From: Aquificota bacterium
GTDB taxonomy: Bacteria; Aquificota; Aquificia; Aquificales; Aquificaceae
Direction: 5' to 3'
NCBI GenBank assembly: GCA_030549905.1
Contig: JAUQQK010000009.1
Coordinates: forward strand, 1 to 64,000
DNA length: 64,000 nucleotides
A program made the position numbers and the translations under genes. Positions 1 to 16,667 of the stretch are shown piece after piece. Position 1 is the stretch's first letter; every line of letters starts with the position of its first letter. The notes under the pieces are model-generated. The model searched no databases and had not been told where the DNA came from. It worked only from the letters and a program-made list of their open reading frames with translations.

Positions 1-3239
<3,239 letters not shown>

Positions 3240-3241
3240 GC

Positions 3242-3247
3242 TATAAT
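3242..3247 (+). promoter_or_regulatory. -10 box of the tRNA-Pro/tRNA-Arg transcript
   Basis: A perfect TATAAT lies 10 nt before the 5' end of tRNA-Pro, just behind the gap stop codon. Transcription would begin about 4 nt upstream of the mature tRNA. No clear -35 was found. Confidence 0.5.
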
Positions 3248-3257
3248 TTATATATAT

Positions 3258-3330
3258 CGGGGTGTAGCTCAGGTGGCAGAGCGCTGGCTTTGGGAGCCAG
3301 AGGTCGCAGGTTCAAGTCCTGTCGCCCCGA
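3258..3330 (+). tRNA. tRNA-Pro (anticodon TGG)
   Basis: A complete cloverleaf of 73 nt can be folded. The acceptor stem pairs CGGGGTG with CGCCCCG (one T-G wobble). The D-stem is GCTC/GAGC, the anticodon stem CTGGC/GCCAG encloses the loop TTTGGGA (anticodon TGG), and the T-arm contains TTCAAGT. The discriminator is A and CCA is not encoded. The next tRNA begins at the very next base. Confidence 0.96.
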
Positions 3331-3404
3331 GGGCCCGTAGCTCAGCTGGACAGAGCAAGGGATTTCTAATCCCTAGGTCGGGGGTTCGAGTCCCTCCGGG
3401 CTCG
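3331..3404 (+). tRNA. tRNA-Arg (anticodon TCT)
   Basis: A complete 74-nt cloverleaf folds here. The acceptor stem pairs GGGCCCG with CGGGCTC, the D-stem is GCTC/GAGC, and the anticodon stem AGGGA/TCCCT encloses TTTCTAA (anticodon TCT, reading AGA/AGG, the favoured Arg codons in this genome). The T-loop is TTCGAGT, the discriminator is G and CCA is not encoded. No nucleotide separates it from tRNA-Pro, and the bioH-like frame continues directly from its 3' end. Confidence 0.96.
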
Positions 3405-4025
3405 CTTTTCTTTATCCACGGCTGGGGCTTTAGCTCAAAGGCTTTTCCAAAGGCTCGCGGCATAGACCTGCCCTTTCACGGAAACAGCCCTTTAGAATAC
3501 AAGGACTTTTTTCAGCTTGCAAGGGATGTGGCTCTGAGGGTTCCCGAAGGCTCTCTGCTTGTAGGGTGGTCCATGGGAGGTTCCATAGCCTTGCTTATGG
3601 CTTACCTTTTTCCTGAAAGGTTCAGGGCTCTGGTGCTTATAGGCACCACCACCTGTTTTAAAAGGAGCTGGAGCGAAGCAAACATAAGGGGCTTTTTCCT
3701 GAGGCTAAAGAGGGAAGGAAAAGAATTTCTTAAGGAGTTCAGAAGGCTCGCCTACGGCATGGACTTTGAAGACGCCATAGACCTTGAAGGAGCCACAAGG
3801 CTACTAAAAGACTACATAGAGCTTGACCTTACGCACATAGTTCCATATATTCAAACGCCTGCGGTAATAATCCAGGGCACAAAAGACCAGATAGTGCCTT
3901 TCTCTTCAGCCCTTTCCCTTTACAACCTTCTAAAAAGGTCTATATTAATACCCTTCCAGGGTGGACACTTTCCTCATGATGAAAGTCTTATCTTTAAGGT
4001 TTTCAAGAGCCTGCGAGAGCTATGA
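3405..4025 (+). CDS. bioH: BioH-like alpha/beta-hydrolase (pimeloyl-ACP methyl ester carboxylesterase), start codon uncertain
   Basis: BioH removes the methyl ester from pimeloyl-ACP in biotin synthesis; the next gene is bioC, which adds that methyl group. The sequence shows the alpha/beta-hydrolase features: LFFIHGWGFSS (first core strand and oxyanion hole), the nucleophile elbow GWSMGGS, a late acid in GTKDQIVP, and GGHFPHDE for the catalytic His. The annotated start is a problem. The track ORF begins at GTG 3273 inside tRNA-Pro and its first 44 residues are tRNA sequence read as protein. No ATG, GTG or TTG lies between the tRNA-Arg 3' end and the conserved FFIHGW strand, so I give the frame from the first codon after the tRNA. 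It may use a non-standard start, or be a decayed copy. The 3' end overlaps bioC by 50 nt. Confidence 0.75.
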   Translation, partial: LFFIHGWGFSSKAFPKARGIDLPFHGNSPLEYKDFFQLARDVALRVPEGSLLVGWSMGGSIALLMAYLFPERFRALVLIGTTTCFKRSWSEANIRGFFLRLKREGKEFLKEFRRLAYGMDFEDAIDLEGATRLLKDYIELDLTHIVPYIQTPAVIIQGTKDQIVPFSSALSLYNLLKRSILIPFQGGHFPHDESLIFKVFKSLREL

Positions 4026-4632
4026 CCGGTGGGCAATTCCCCAGAGGTACTGTGCCAATAAGTTAAAAAGCCTTGAAGACATAGAGGGCAGGGTGCTGGA
4101 CCTGGGGTGCGGGACGGGGCTTCTGAGCGAGGGACTCTCTGAAGTGGTAGGTGTTGACATAGCTCCAAAGATGGCAGGCCTTTACAGAAGACGCTTCGGG
4201 AGGGCTGTGGTGGCGGACGCCCATCATTTACCCTTCAAAGATAAGAGCTTTGACTTTGTTCTTAGCAATTTTGCCCTGCACTGGACGGACTTGGAAAAAA
4301 GTCTTCCGGAAGCCCTGAGGGTATGCGCAAAGACCTTTCTGTGTGCCATGCCCGTGGAGGGAAGCCTGCCGGAGCTGGGCTTTCCCTTTCCTTCTGTAAA
4401 GAAGGTTCTTGAACTTCTCAAGGGTGTTAAACTCAGACACTTCTTCACAGAGCCTGTCCCCATTCCCTTCAAGGGCTGGGAGCTTGTAAGGTTTTTCCAT
4501 TATACGGGCTCTTCCTACAATCCTTCCTTTGTTAATGGTATAATCTCAAGAAAGAGGGTTGAAAGTATGGTAAAGCACATTGACAACCCAGCCTTTATAG
4601 TTCTATTCTTTTCCTGTGAGGTAAGCCTATGA
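3976..4632 (+). CDS. bioC: Malonyl-ACP O-methyltransferase BioC
   Basis: BioC is a SAM-dependent methyltransferase that methylates malonyl-ACP so that fatty acid synthesis can build the pimelate part of biotin. The start FSRACESYDRWA resembles the conserved BioC N-terminus, VLDLGCGTGLLSE is the SAM-binding motif I, and DFVLSNFALHWTDL is the typical BioC post-I region. At about 218 residues it is slightly short of the usual 250. Two ATG codons in tandem (3976, 3979) are better starts than the track's GTG at 3961. It overlaps the bioH frame by 50 nt, which suggests translational coupling, and its stop overlaps the first ATG of the next frame. Confidence 0.88.
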   Translation: MMKVLSLRFSRACESYDRWAIPQRYCANKLKSLEDIEGRVLDLGCGTGLLSEGLSEVVGVDIAPKMAGLYRRRFGRAVVADAHHLPFKDKSFDFVLSNFALHWTDLEKSLPEALRVCAKTFLCAMPVEGSLPELGFPFPSVKKVLELLKGVKLRHFFTEPVPIPFKGWELVRFFHYTGSSYNPSFVNGIISRKRVESMVKHIDNPAFIVLFFSCEVSL

Positions 4633-4637
4633 GGAGG
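4632..4637 (+). promoter_or_regulatory. Shine-Dalgarno AGGAGG deciding the htrA start
   Basis: AGGAGG ends 6 nt before ATG 4644. It lies inside the longer track ORF (ATG 4629), so it favours 4644 as the true start, which also gives a clean lipoprotein signal peptide. Confidence 0.65.
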
Positions 4638-4643
4638 TTAAAG

Positions 4644-6044
4644 ATGTTTTCTTTTGTGGCAGGTCTTTTCTTTTTTCTTTCCTTAATATTCGGCTGTAAA
4701 GCCCAGCAGGCTCAGGTGCAGGCTATATCCCAAAAGCAGGAACAAAAGCCCTTAGTGTCTTCTGGATTGCTCTCTCAGTTTGAGCAGGAGCTTACCTCCA
4801 TAGTGGAGGCTGTATCGCCTTCGGTAGTAACCATATTCACCACTCAGGAGGTTTCTACAGACCAGGAGTTTCCCTTTTTCCCCTTTCCACTGCCACCTCA
4901 GGAAAGGAGGTCCCTTGGCTCAGGTGTGATAATAGAACATAAAAAGGGCAAGTTTTACATACTCACAAACAGCCATGTGGTGCAGAATGCCAAGTCAGTA
5001 AGAGTGCGTTTTGACAAGCACACGGAAAAGAAGGCAAGGATAGTGGGAACAGACCCAAAGACGGACGTGGCGGTCATAGAGGTGGACGACAAGGACATAC
5101 CAAACCCGGATAGCAGGGTGGCAAGGCTTGGAGATTCAGATAGTCTAAAGGTGGGACAGCTTGCCATAGCCATAGGAAACCCCTACGGGCTTGAGAGGAC
5201 CGTCACGGTAGGCGTTATCTCAGCTCTGAGAAGGTCCATAGGCATAACCCAGTATGAAAACTTCATACAGACAGATGCGGCCATAAACCCGGGCAACTCG
5301 GGCGGACCTCTGGTAAATATAAGGGGTGAGGTGATAGGTATAAACACGGCCATACTGGCAGAGGGTCAGGGGCTTGGTTTTGCCATACCTATAAACCTTG
5401 CCAGATGGGTGGCTCAGCAGTTAATAGAAAGGGGTAAGGTGGTAAGGGGCTGGCTTGGTATTGTAATACAGGACATAACGCCCGATATGGCTGAAAGCCT
5501 TGGAGTCAAAGAGGGTGTGATAATAGCGCAGGTGATGCCCGGTAGCCCTGCGGACAAGGGTGGGCTAAAGGTGGGGGACATTGTGGTGGAGGCGGACGGT
5601 CAGAGGGTAAGCGAGGTGAGGGAGCTTCAGTTCAAGATAATGAGGACAGAGCCGGGAAAGGATATAAACCTCAAGGTGGTCAGGGAGGGCAAAGAAATAA
5701 CTCTGAAGGTAAAGGTGGGAGAGATGCCGGAGGAAAGGCAGGTGGGCGAGCAGGGTCAGGAGCAGGGTGATATAGGTCTTGCCTTGAGGGAGCTTACACC
5801 CGAAGAGGAAAGGAAGCTTGGTGTAAGGGGTCTTTTGGTGGTGAGGGTTATGCCGGGCAGCCTTGCCATGAGGAGCGGTATAATGCAGGGCGATATAATC
5901 ATGCGTGTGGGCAACAGGGAAGTCTCAAGGGTAGAGGAGTTTCAGCAGATAATATCCGCCTTTATAGGAGCTGGCAGGGAAAGCGTCCTTTTGCTTATAA
6001 GACGTAGGGGCAATAATCTTTTCATAGTGCTGAGGTTGAGGTAA
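4644..6044 (+). CDS. htrA: HtrA/DegP-family serine protease, predicted lipoprotein, two PDZ domains
   Basis: This is an envelope quality-control protease/chaperone. From ATG 4644 it has 466 residues. A hydrophobic signal ends in the lipobox-like LIFGC, so the mature protein is probably lipid-anchored, unlike soluble periplasmic E. coli DegP. The trypsin-like domain shows the full triad: His111 (TNSHVV), Asp141 (KTDVAV) and Ser219 (GNSGGP). Two PDZ domains follow at about 265-350 and 375-465, each with a GS.A...G....GD.I pattern. It sits between bioC and a sigma factor with 4 nt to the latter, so it may be co-transcribed with that regulator. A role in the envelope stress response would fit but is inferred. 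Confidence 0.93.
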   Translation: MFSFVAGLFFFLSLIFGCKAQQAQVQAISQKQEQKPLVSSGLLSQFEQELTSIVEAVSPSVVTIFTTQEVSTDQEFPFFPFPLPPQERRSLGSGVIIEHKKGKFYILTNSHVVQNAKSVRVRFDKHTEKKARIVGTDPKTDVAVIEVDDKDIPNPDSRVARLGDSDSLKVGQLAIAIGNPYGLERTVTVGVISALRRSIGITQYENFIQTDAAINPGNSGGPLVNIRGEVIGINTAILAEGQGLGFAIPINLARWVAQQLIERGKVVRGWLGIVIQDITPDMAESLGVKEGVIIAQVMPGSPADKGGLKVGDIVVEADGQRVSEVRELQFKIMRTEPGKDINLKVVREGKEITLKVKVGEMPEERQVGEQGQEQGDIGLALRELTPEEERKLGVRGLLVVRVMPGSLAMRSGIMQGDIIMRVGNREVSRVEEFQQIISAFIGAGRESVLLLIRRRGNNLFIVLRLR

Positions 6045-6048
6045 GGTC

Positions 6049-6981
6049 ATGATACCAGACACGGAGCAAGAGTTAATAAATCAGTATCTTAAAAAGGTTT
6101 CCAAAATTCCTTTGCTCACGCCCGAAGAAGAGAAGGAAGTAGCAAGAAGGGCAAAGGAAGGCGACCCGGAAGCCTTCAGAAGGCTTGTAGAATCTAACCT
6201 CAGGTTTGTTATAAGCATAGCCAAGCAGTATCTGGGCTACGGGCTGCCCCTTTCGGAGCTTATCGCTGCTGGCAATCACGGTCTTATTGAAGCGGCGAAG
6301 AGGTTTGACCCCGACAGGGGCGTAAAGTTCATATCCTATGCGGTCTGGTGGATACGTCAGGCAATAATGCAGGCTCTGTCCCAGCAGACGGGCGCGGTGC
6401 GCATACCCATAAAACAGTCCCACCTTATAAACAGGATTAGCAGTATATACAGCAAGCTATACAGGGAGCTGGAAAGAGAGCCTACTCCGGAAGAGGTGGC
6501 TGAAGAATACACAAAAGAGATTATCTATAAGGAACTGGAGAAGGAACTTGGAAGGGAACCCACAGAGGAAGAGGTGCGCAGAAAAATAGAAAAGGAGGGC
6601 TATAAGATAAGCCCTGAGGAGGTGGAAAAGTGCCTGCAGCTCTGCAGGGTGCCCCTTTCCCTTGATGCACCCGTGGGCGAAAATGAAGACACCTTCTTTG
6701 TGGATTTTCTTAGCCAGCACGGAACTGCGGATGTGGAGGAGAGGATAATAAGCGAGGTGCTTGAAAAGGAAATAGATGACCTTCTTGATAAACTGCCCGA
6801 GAAGGAAAGAAGGGTTATAGAGCTAAGGTTTGGTCTTAGGGGTGAGGAGCCAAGAACTCTAAGGGAAATAGGCGAAATACTTCAGATTTCAAGGGAGCGT
6901 GTGCGTCAGCTTGAGACAAGGGCTTTGAGAAAGCTGAGAAACATGGCAATGAAGAGGCATCTCAAAGACTTTCTGAGCTGA
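6049..6981 (+). CDS. Group-2 (RpoD/RpoS-like) sigma-70 factor
   Basis: A primary-like sigma factor without region 1.1 (310 residues). Region 1.2/2 is clear: NLRFVISIAKQY, then VKFISYAVWWIRQAIMQAL (regions 2.3-2.4) followed by the VRIPI turn. Region 4 ends with PRTLREIGEILQISRERVRQLETRALRKLR, the -35-binding helix-turn-helix. Two features are unusual. Region 2.2 reads ELIAAGNHGLIEAAKRFD instead of the common DLIQEGNIGL form. In region 3 the '(G)REPTPEEV' segment occurs twice in tandem (EREPTPEEVAEEY and GREPTEEEVRRKI), lengthening the region by about 30 residues. It is most likely an alternative, RpoS-type factor; which promoters it serves cannot be told. Its stop overlaps the truB ATG (TGATG). 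Confidence 0.9.
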   Translation: MIPDTEQELINQYLKKVSKIPLLTPEEEKEVARRAKEGDPEAFRRLVESNLRFVISIAKQYLGYGLPLSELIAAGNHGLIEAAKRFDPDRGVKFISYAVWWIRQAIMQALSQQTGAVRIPIKQSHLINRISSIYSKLYRELEREPTPEEVAEEYTKEIIYKELEKELGREPTEEEVRRKIEKEGYKISPEEVEKCLQLCRVPLSLDAPVGENEDTFFVDFLSQHGTADVEERIISEVLEKEIDDLLDKLPEKERRVIELRFGLRGEEPRTLREIGEILQISRERVRQLETRALRKLRNMAMKRHLKDFLS

Positions 6982-7847
6982 TGCTCTCTGGTCTTTTGCT
7001 GGTGGATAAGCCAAAGGGCATGACTTCCATGCAGGTGGTGGAGGGCATAAAAAGCCGTTTTCGTGTAAAGGCAGGGCATGCAGGCACCTTAGACCCGATA
7101 GCCACAGGGCTTTTGCTGGTACTTGTGGGAGAAGCCACCAAGTTTTCACAGTTTTTCATAGGGCTGGATAAGGCTTACATAACCCTTGCAAGGCTTGGTG
7201 AGATAAGGGATACCTACGATGCGGAGGGAAAGATTTTAGAAACAAGACCCGTGGGAGTTTCCTGCCAAGATATAAGGAATGCTTTAGAAAACTTTGTGGG
7301 AAAACTGCTTCAGACACCCCCACCCTTTTCCGCCAAGCGTATAGAAGGTAAAAGGGCTTATGAGCTGGCAAGGAAGGGCGTAGAAGTCCAGCCAAAGCCC
7401 GTGGAGGTTGAGGTTTATAGGGCTGAACTGAGAAGGTGTGAGCTTCCCTTTGTGGAGCTTTACTTTGAAGTATCTTCTGGCACATACATAAGAAGCCTTG
7501 TGCATGAGCTTGGTTTGAGCCTTTCCTGCGGTGCATACGTGGCGGAGCTAAGGAGGTTAAGGGTTGGCAGGTTTAGCCTTGATATGGCTGTGAGCTATGA
7601 AAGGCTTATGAAGTTAGAAGACCTTACGGGACTTCTTATGCCCGTAGATGTGGCTTTAGATTTCATACCCGCCCTTCATCTGAGCCTTAGCATGGCAAAA
7701 AGGATAAAACACGGCATGTTTATACAGCTCAGGCAGGAAGTGGAAAAGACCTTTGTGAGGCTTTACGAAGGGGAAAGCTTTATAGGCGTCGGTCTTATGG
7801 AGGGTAGGTTTTTAAAACCCTACAGGCTTATACAACACGTGAGTTGA
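6981..7847 (+). CDS. truB: tRNA pseudouridine-55 synthase TruB
   Basis: TruB isomerises U55 in the T-loop of tRNAs. The catalytic motif GHAGTLDPIATGLL is present with Asp38. SGTYIRSLVHELG is the family motif III, and a short C-terminal PUA-like region follows; 288 residues is normal. The ATG overlaps the sigma-factor stop by one base, so the two are translationally coupled. It converges on prfA with 8 nt between the stops, the only convergent pair in the window that does not overlap. Confidence 0.96.
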   Translation: MLSGLLLVDKPKGMTSMQVVEGIKSRFRVKAGHAGTLDPIATGLLLVLVGEATKFSQFFIGLDKAYITLARLGEIRDTYDAEGKILETRPVGVSCQDIRNALENFVGKLLQTPPPFSAKRIEGKRAYELARKGVEVQPKPVEVEVYRAELRRCELPFVELYFEVSSGTYIRSLVHELGLSLSCGAYVAELRRLRVGRFSLDMAVSYERLMKLEDLTGLLMPVDVALDFIPALHLSLSMAKRIKHGMFIQLRQEVEKTFVRLYEGESFIGVGLMEGRFLKPYRLIQHVS

Positions 7848-7855
7848 AACTGGAC

Positions 7856-8928
7856 TCATGCCATAGCCTTTAGCCTTTCTTCAATGTCATGCTCTATAAG
7901 TGCGTCTATTATCTCGTCCAGCTTGCCGTCCAGTACATCCTGAAGCTTGTATATGGTTAAGTTTATGCGGTGGTCTGTCACCCTGTTTTGAGGGAAGTTG
8001 TAGGTCCTTATCTTTTCACTGCGTTCCCCAGTACCTACCTGCTGACGCCTTTCTCTTGATATTTCCTCTTCCTTCTGCCTTTCAAAGTAGTCTTTCAGCC
8101 TTGCATAAAGTATCTTTAAAGCCTTCTGTCTGTTCTGAAACTGAGACCTCTCGTCCTGACAGGAAACGGTAATGCCCGTGGGTATGTGGGTAATCCTGAC
8201 TGCCGTCTCTGTTGTATTCACATACTGACCACCTGCACCGCTCGCCCTGAAGGTTTCTATCTTCAGGTCCTTTGGGTCTATATGCAGCTCCGTCTCGTCC
8301 GCCTCAGGAAGCACTGCCACAGTGGCTGTAGAGGTGTGTATCCTGCCACCTGCTTCCGTCTGTGGTACTCTCTGAACCCTATGCACACCGCTTTCAAACT
8401 TGAGCCTTGAATAGACGCCCTCACCCTCTATTAATGCCACCACCTCCCTGTAGCCTCCAAGTCCTGTGGGGTTGGAAGAGAGTATGGAAAACCTCCAGCC
8501 CTTTTCCTCCGCATACTTCTGATACATGCGTAGAAGGTCTGCAGTAAAAAGAGCAGCCTCCTCACCACCCACGCCCGCCCTGATTTCTAATATAACGTTC
8601 TTGCCGTCTCTTGGGTCCTTTGGCAGTAGCAAAACCTTTAGCCTTTTCTCCAAATCCTCAAGCTTGCCCTCTATGTTTTTTATCTCTTCCCTTGCAAGCT
8701 CTTCAAGCTCCTTGTTTTCAAGAAGCTCCCTTGCCTGCTCAAGGTCCGAAAGTAGCTTTCTGTATTCCTTATAGGTGTTATAGACCTGCTCCAACTCTCT
8801 CAGCTCTTTGCCCAGCCTTTGCAGGGCTTCCCTGTCGGAAGCCACCTCCGGACTGCTCAGTTTATACTGAAGCTCTAAATACTTCTGCTCAAGAAGCTTT
8901 AGCCTTTCCTCCAGCTCCGGGCTCAGCA

Positions 8929-8929
<1 letters not shown>
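7856..8929 (-). CDS. prfA: Peptide chain release factor 1
   Basis: RF1 reads UAA and UAG stop codons and triggers peptide release. The GGQ motif is in [10 protein letters not shown] and the codon-recognition PxT motif reads PQT in [15 protein letters not shown], which identifies RF1 and not RF2. The N-terminal coiled region ([21 protein letters not shown]) is normal. The track start is GTG 8932; ATG 8929 is preferred. Both overlap the rpmE stop. It is the last gene of a run alaS-rpmE-prfA. Confidence 0.96.
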
Positions 8930-14238
<5,309 letters not shown>

Positions 14239-14248
14239 ATATTAAAGT

Positions 14249-14587
14249 TTAATCCTCTTTTTCTTCTCTCTTGAAGTCTGGCTGGTAGTGGGATATGGCT
14301 TCCTTCGTGAAGGTTATCCTCGTGTTGGCATCCACCTTCAAGGTCACCGTCCTATCTCCTATCTCCACCACCGTTCCCCATATACCACCGGTGGTGATAA
14401 CCCTGTCTCCCTTTTTGAGGTTTTTAAGAAACTCTTCGTGCTTCTTCCTTGCCTTTTGCTGTGGTCTTATAAGAAGGAAGTAAAAGAGGGCAAAGAGAAG
14501 TATGAAGAATATAAACTGGAAGAGCAAGGCTCCCACCGGGCTTGAGCCGTGAGGACCTGTCTGTTGTGCAAAGGCTATGTCTATCAT
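14249..14587 (-). CDS. yajC: Sec translocon accessory subunit YajC
   Basis: A small inner-membrane protein of the SecDF-YajC complex. It has one membrane helix (FQFIFFILLFALFYFLLIRPQ) followed by the conserved RPQQKARKKHEEFLKNLKKGDRVITTGG region. 112 residues is typical. secD/secF are not adjacent. TATAAT (14596-14601) ends 8 nt before the ATG, inside the end of the upstream gene. Confidence 0.95.
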   Translation of the reverse strand: MIDIAFAQQTGPHGSSPVGALLFQFIFFILLFALFYFLLIRPQQKARKKHEEFLKNLKKGDRVITTGGIWGTVVEIGDRTVTLKVDANTRITFTKEAISHYQPDFKREEKED

Positions 14588-14595
14588 AAAGGCAT

Positions 14596-14601
14596 ATTAT
14601 A
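14596..14601 (-). promoter_or_regulatory. -10 box before yajC
   Basis: A perfect TATAAT on the minus strand ends 8 nt before the yajC ATG and no Shine-Dalgarno is seen; a leaderless transcript is likely. Confidence 0.45.
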
Positions 14602-15112
14602 GCACAGGCTCAAAGTTGAGGGGCTTTCCTTCTGTGTCCCTTACTTCAAAGAGAATACCGCAAGTCTCCCCATACTTTCCCACCTTTCCCAAGGGCTGTC
14701 CCTTTTTTACCCTCTCGCCCCTCTTTACTAAGGCACTTTCTCCCTTGGCATAAACATACACAAGACCCTCCTCAGACTCTACCATCACCACCCAATAGTA
14801 GTTCTTTATATCGTCTCCACTGTATAAGACCCTTCCTTCGCTCACAGACCTGAAAAACTCACCGCAGGATGTATGTATAAAGTAGCCTCTCTCCGTTTTT
14901 TCAAGCCTGCCCCTCACTGGAAGCTCCACCTTTAAACCTGTCCTTTCCTTAGGAGCTGTTTCCGGCATGGGCTTTCTTGGAGCTTCCGCCTGCGGCTTTG
15001 TTTCCACCCTCGGAGAAGACCTTCTCGTAGGCTGGCTTTTGTCCCTTATTTCTATATGCACAAGACCGCAGGAGCTAAGGAAGATAAGAAAAAGAAGGCT
15101 CAAAGGCTTCAT
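14597..15112 (-). CDS. Lipoprotein with a degenerate LytM (M23-like) domain
   Basis: A 171-residue lipoprotein: signal [10 protein letters not shown] with Cys as the acylation site, a Pro/Arg-rich linker to about residue 60, then a LytM-like beta domain (SEGRVLYSG ... [36 protein letters not shown]). In active M23 endopeptidases the Zn ligands sit in YAHL and HLHFE. Here these read VYAKGE and GILFEV, so the metal ligands are missing. Like E. coli EnvC/NlpD, it may activate an amidase or bind murein without cutting it. The start overlaps the end of nnr by 38 nt. The family assignment is good; the role is inferred. Confidence 0.75.
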   Translation of the reverse strand: MKPLSLLFLIFLSSCGLVHIEIRDKSQPTRRSSPRVETKPQAEAPRKPMPETAPKERTGLKVELPVRGRLEKTERGYFIHTSCGEFFRSVSEGRVLYSGDDIKNYYWVVMVESEEGLVYVYAKGESALVKRGERVKKGQPLGKVGKYGETCGILFEVRDTEGKPLNFEPVL

Positions 15113-16601
15113 GCTCTATTAGATTATAAGCTAAAGGCAGAGCTTCTATGAGGTCCGTGGCTTTCAGGCTCTCCCTGTGGCTTTTAGTGGTTGCCACCTC
15201 TCCTGCAATCCCATGGAGTAAAAGACCCAGCTTGAGAGCTTCTTCCGTTTCCATACCTCTTCCCAGCAGGGCAGTGAGGATACCCGAAAGCACATCTCCC
15301 ACACCACCCTTTGCCATGGCAGGTGTCCCCCTTACAGAAAGAAAAACCCTGCCCTCTGGCGTGGCAAGGGCTGTCCTTGAAGACTTTAAGACTACATAAC
15401 AGCCATACTTTACAGCAAACTCCACCGCACAGTCGGTAAGGTTTTCTTGAATGTAGGACTTTTCAAGACCGCTGAGCCTTTCAAACTCACCCACATGAGG
15501 AGTTAAAACCGTTATCCTGCCCTGCCTTTCCTTTAAAAGCTCCACGCCAGCGTCCGCCAGATTGTTAAGCCCGTCCGCATCAATCAGTAGTGGCTTTTCC
15601 ACGCCCTCTATAAGCCCTCTAATGACCTTCCTTCCTTCTTCATACCTGTCCATGCCCATGCCCACACCTAAGGCTGAAAACCTTTCTTGAAGCTCAAGTA
15701 CTTGAGAGACCGCCTCCTCCGAAAGCCTTCCCTTTCCCTTCAATGGAATACTCATTTCTTCCACAAGGCTTGCCTCTATTATAGGGTTTAAGTCCTCTGG
15801 AATTCCCACGCTCACAAGCCCTGCACCCGCCCTTGTGGAGGCTTTCGCAGACATGATTACAGCCCCCGTCTTTCCCGTAGAGCCACCTATTAAAAGCACA
15901 TGACCCATCTTTCCCTTGTGTGCATCTGGAGGTCTCTCTGGAAGGTTTGCTTTTGTTATAAGCTCTCTATTTATTCCCTGAGCGAGCCACGCAGGTATGC
16001 CTATGTTTGCCACGTAGAGCCTGCCACAGCTTTTGCTGGCTAGATGCAGAAAGTGGCAAAGCTTTGGAAACTGAAAGGTAACTGTAGCATTTGCCCTAAC
16101 TGAGGGCTCAAAAAGCCTTCCGCTATCCGCAGAAAGTCCAGAAGGAATATCCACGCTCACCACAGGAAGCCCGCTTCTGTTTATAGCCTCTATCCACTTT
16201 ACCGCCTGCCCCCTTACAGGAGGCTCAAAACCCGTTCCAAATATGGCATCGACTACAAGCTCATACTTAGTGAAATCCACCTCCTTCAAAGGCTCAAGAC
16301 CGAGGTTTTTCAAAAGCTTATACTGAAGCAAAGCATCACCCTTTAGCTCCTCACCAAGAGCAAGCACATAGCCCACACTATAGCCGAGAAGATGCAGGTG
16401 TCTTGCCACCACAAGCCCGTCTCCTCCGTTGTTGCCCCTGCCAGCCACCACCAGCACTTTTCTTGCATCTGGGAACTCCCTCCTTATTGCCTCCACCACC
16501 GAAAGTCCCGCCTTTTCCATAAGGAGCAAGGAAGGGATACCAAACCCCTCAATGGCTTGCCTGTCTATCTGAGCCATTTCCTGAGCTTTTAAGATTTTCA
16601 T
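15075..16601 (-). CDS. nnr: Bifunctional NAD(P)HX epimerase / ADP-dependent dehydratase
   Basis: Repairs hydrated NADH/NADPH, damage that forms faster at high temperature. The N-terminal epimerase (YjeF) domain carries [16 protein letters not shown] and the Asp of VDAIFGTGF. The C-terminal dehydratase domain has [27 protein letters not shown] and [16 protein letters not shown], the nucleotide-binding/catalytic glycine-rich loop. 508 residues matches the fused bacterial form. The -10-like TATACT ends 6 nt before the ATG, so the mRNA is probably leaderless. It is divergent from the broken DsrE gene. Confidence 0.95.
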   Translation of the reverse strand: MKILKAQEMAQIDRQAIEGFGIPSLLLMEKAGLSVVEAIRREFPDARKVLVVAGRGNNGGDGLVVARHLHLLGYSVGYVLALGEELKGDALLQYKLLKNLGLEPLKEVDFTKYELVVDAIFGTGFEPPVRGQAVKWIEAINRSGLPVVSVDIPSGLSADSGRLFEPSVRANATVTFQFPKLCHFLHLASKSCGRLYVANIGIPAWLAQGINRELITKANLPERPPDAHKGKMGHVLLIGGSTGKTGAVIMSAKASTRAGAGLVSVGIPEDLNPIIEASLVEEMSIPLKGKGRLSEEAVSQVLELQERFSALGVGMGMDRYEEGRKVIRGLIEGVEKPLLIDADGLNNLADAGVELLKERQGRITVLTPHVGEFERLSGLEKSYIQENLTDCAVEFAVKYGCYVVLKSSRTALATPEGRVFLSVRGTPAMAKGGVGDVLSGILTALLGRGMETEEALKLGLLLHGIAGEVATTKSHRESLKATDLIEALPLAYNLIEHEAFEPSFSYLP

Positions 16602-16607
16602 GTTTAT

Positions 16608-16613
16608 AGTATA
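16608..16613 (-). promoter_or_regulatory. -10 box before nnr
   Basis: TATACT on the minus strand, 6 nt before the ATG; no Shine-Dalgarno. Confidence 0.4.
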
Positions 16614-16628
16614 GCCCGCCTTCTGGAG

Positions 16629-16634
16629 TATAAT
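16629..16634 (+). promoter_or_regulatory. -10 box before the DsrE pseudogene
   Basis: A perfect TATAAT lies 33 nt before ATG 16668. Unlike many genes here, this one has a real 5' leader with a strong Shine-Dalgarno AAGGAGG (16656-16662), so expression signals are intact although the gene is frameshifted. Confidence 0.45.
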
Positions 16635-16667
16635 GTTATTAGAAAATTTGAATATAAGGAGGTTGCT

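Noticed and set aside
3273-3404. N-terminal 44 residues of the track ORF 3273..4025
   Set aside because: They are the tRNA-Pro and tRNA-Arg genes read as protein; the peptide strings (GSSPVAP, GFLIPRSGVRVPPG) are the usual tRNA artefacts.
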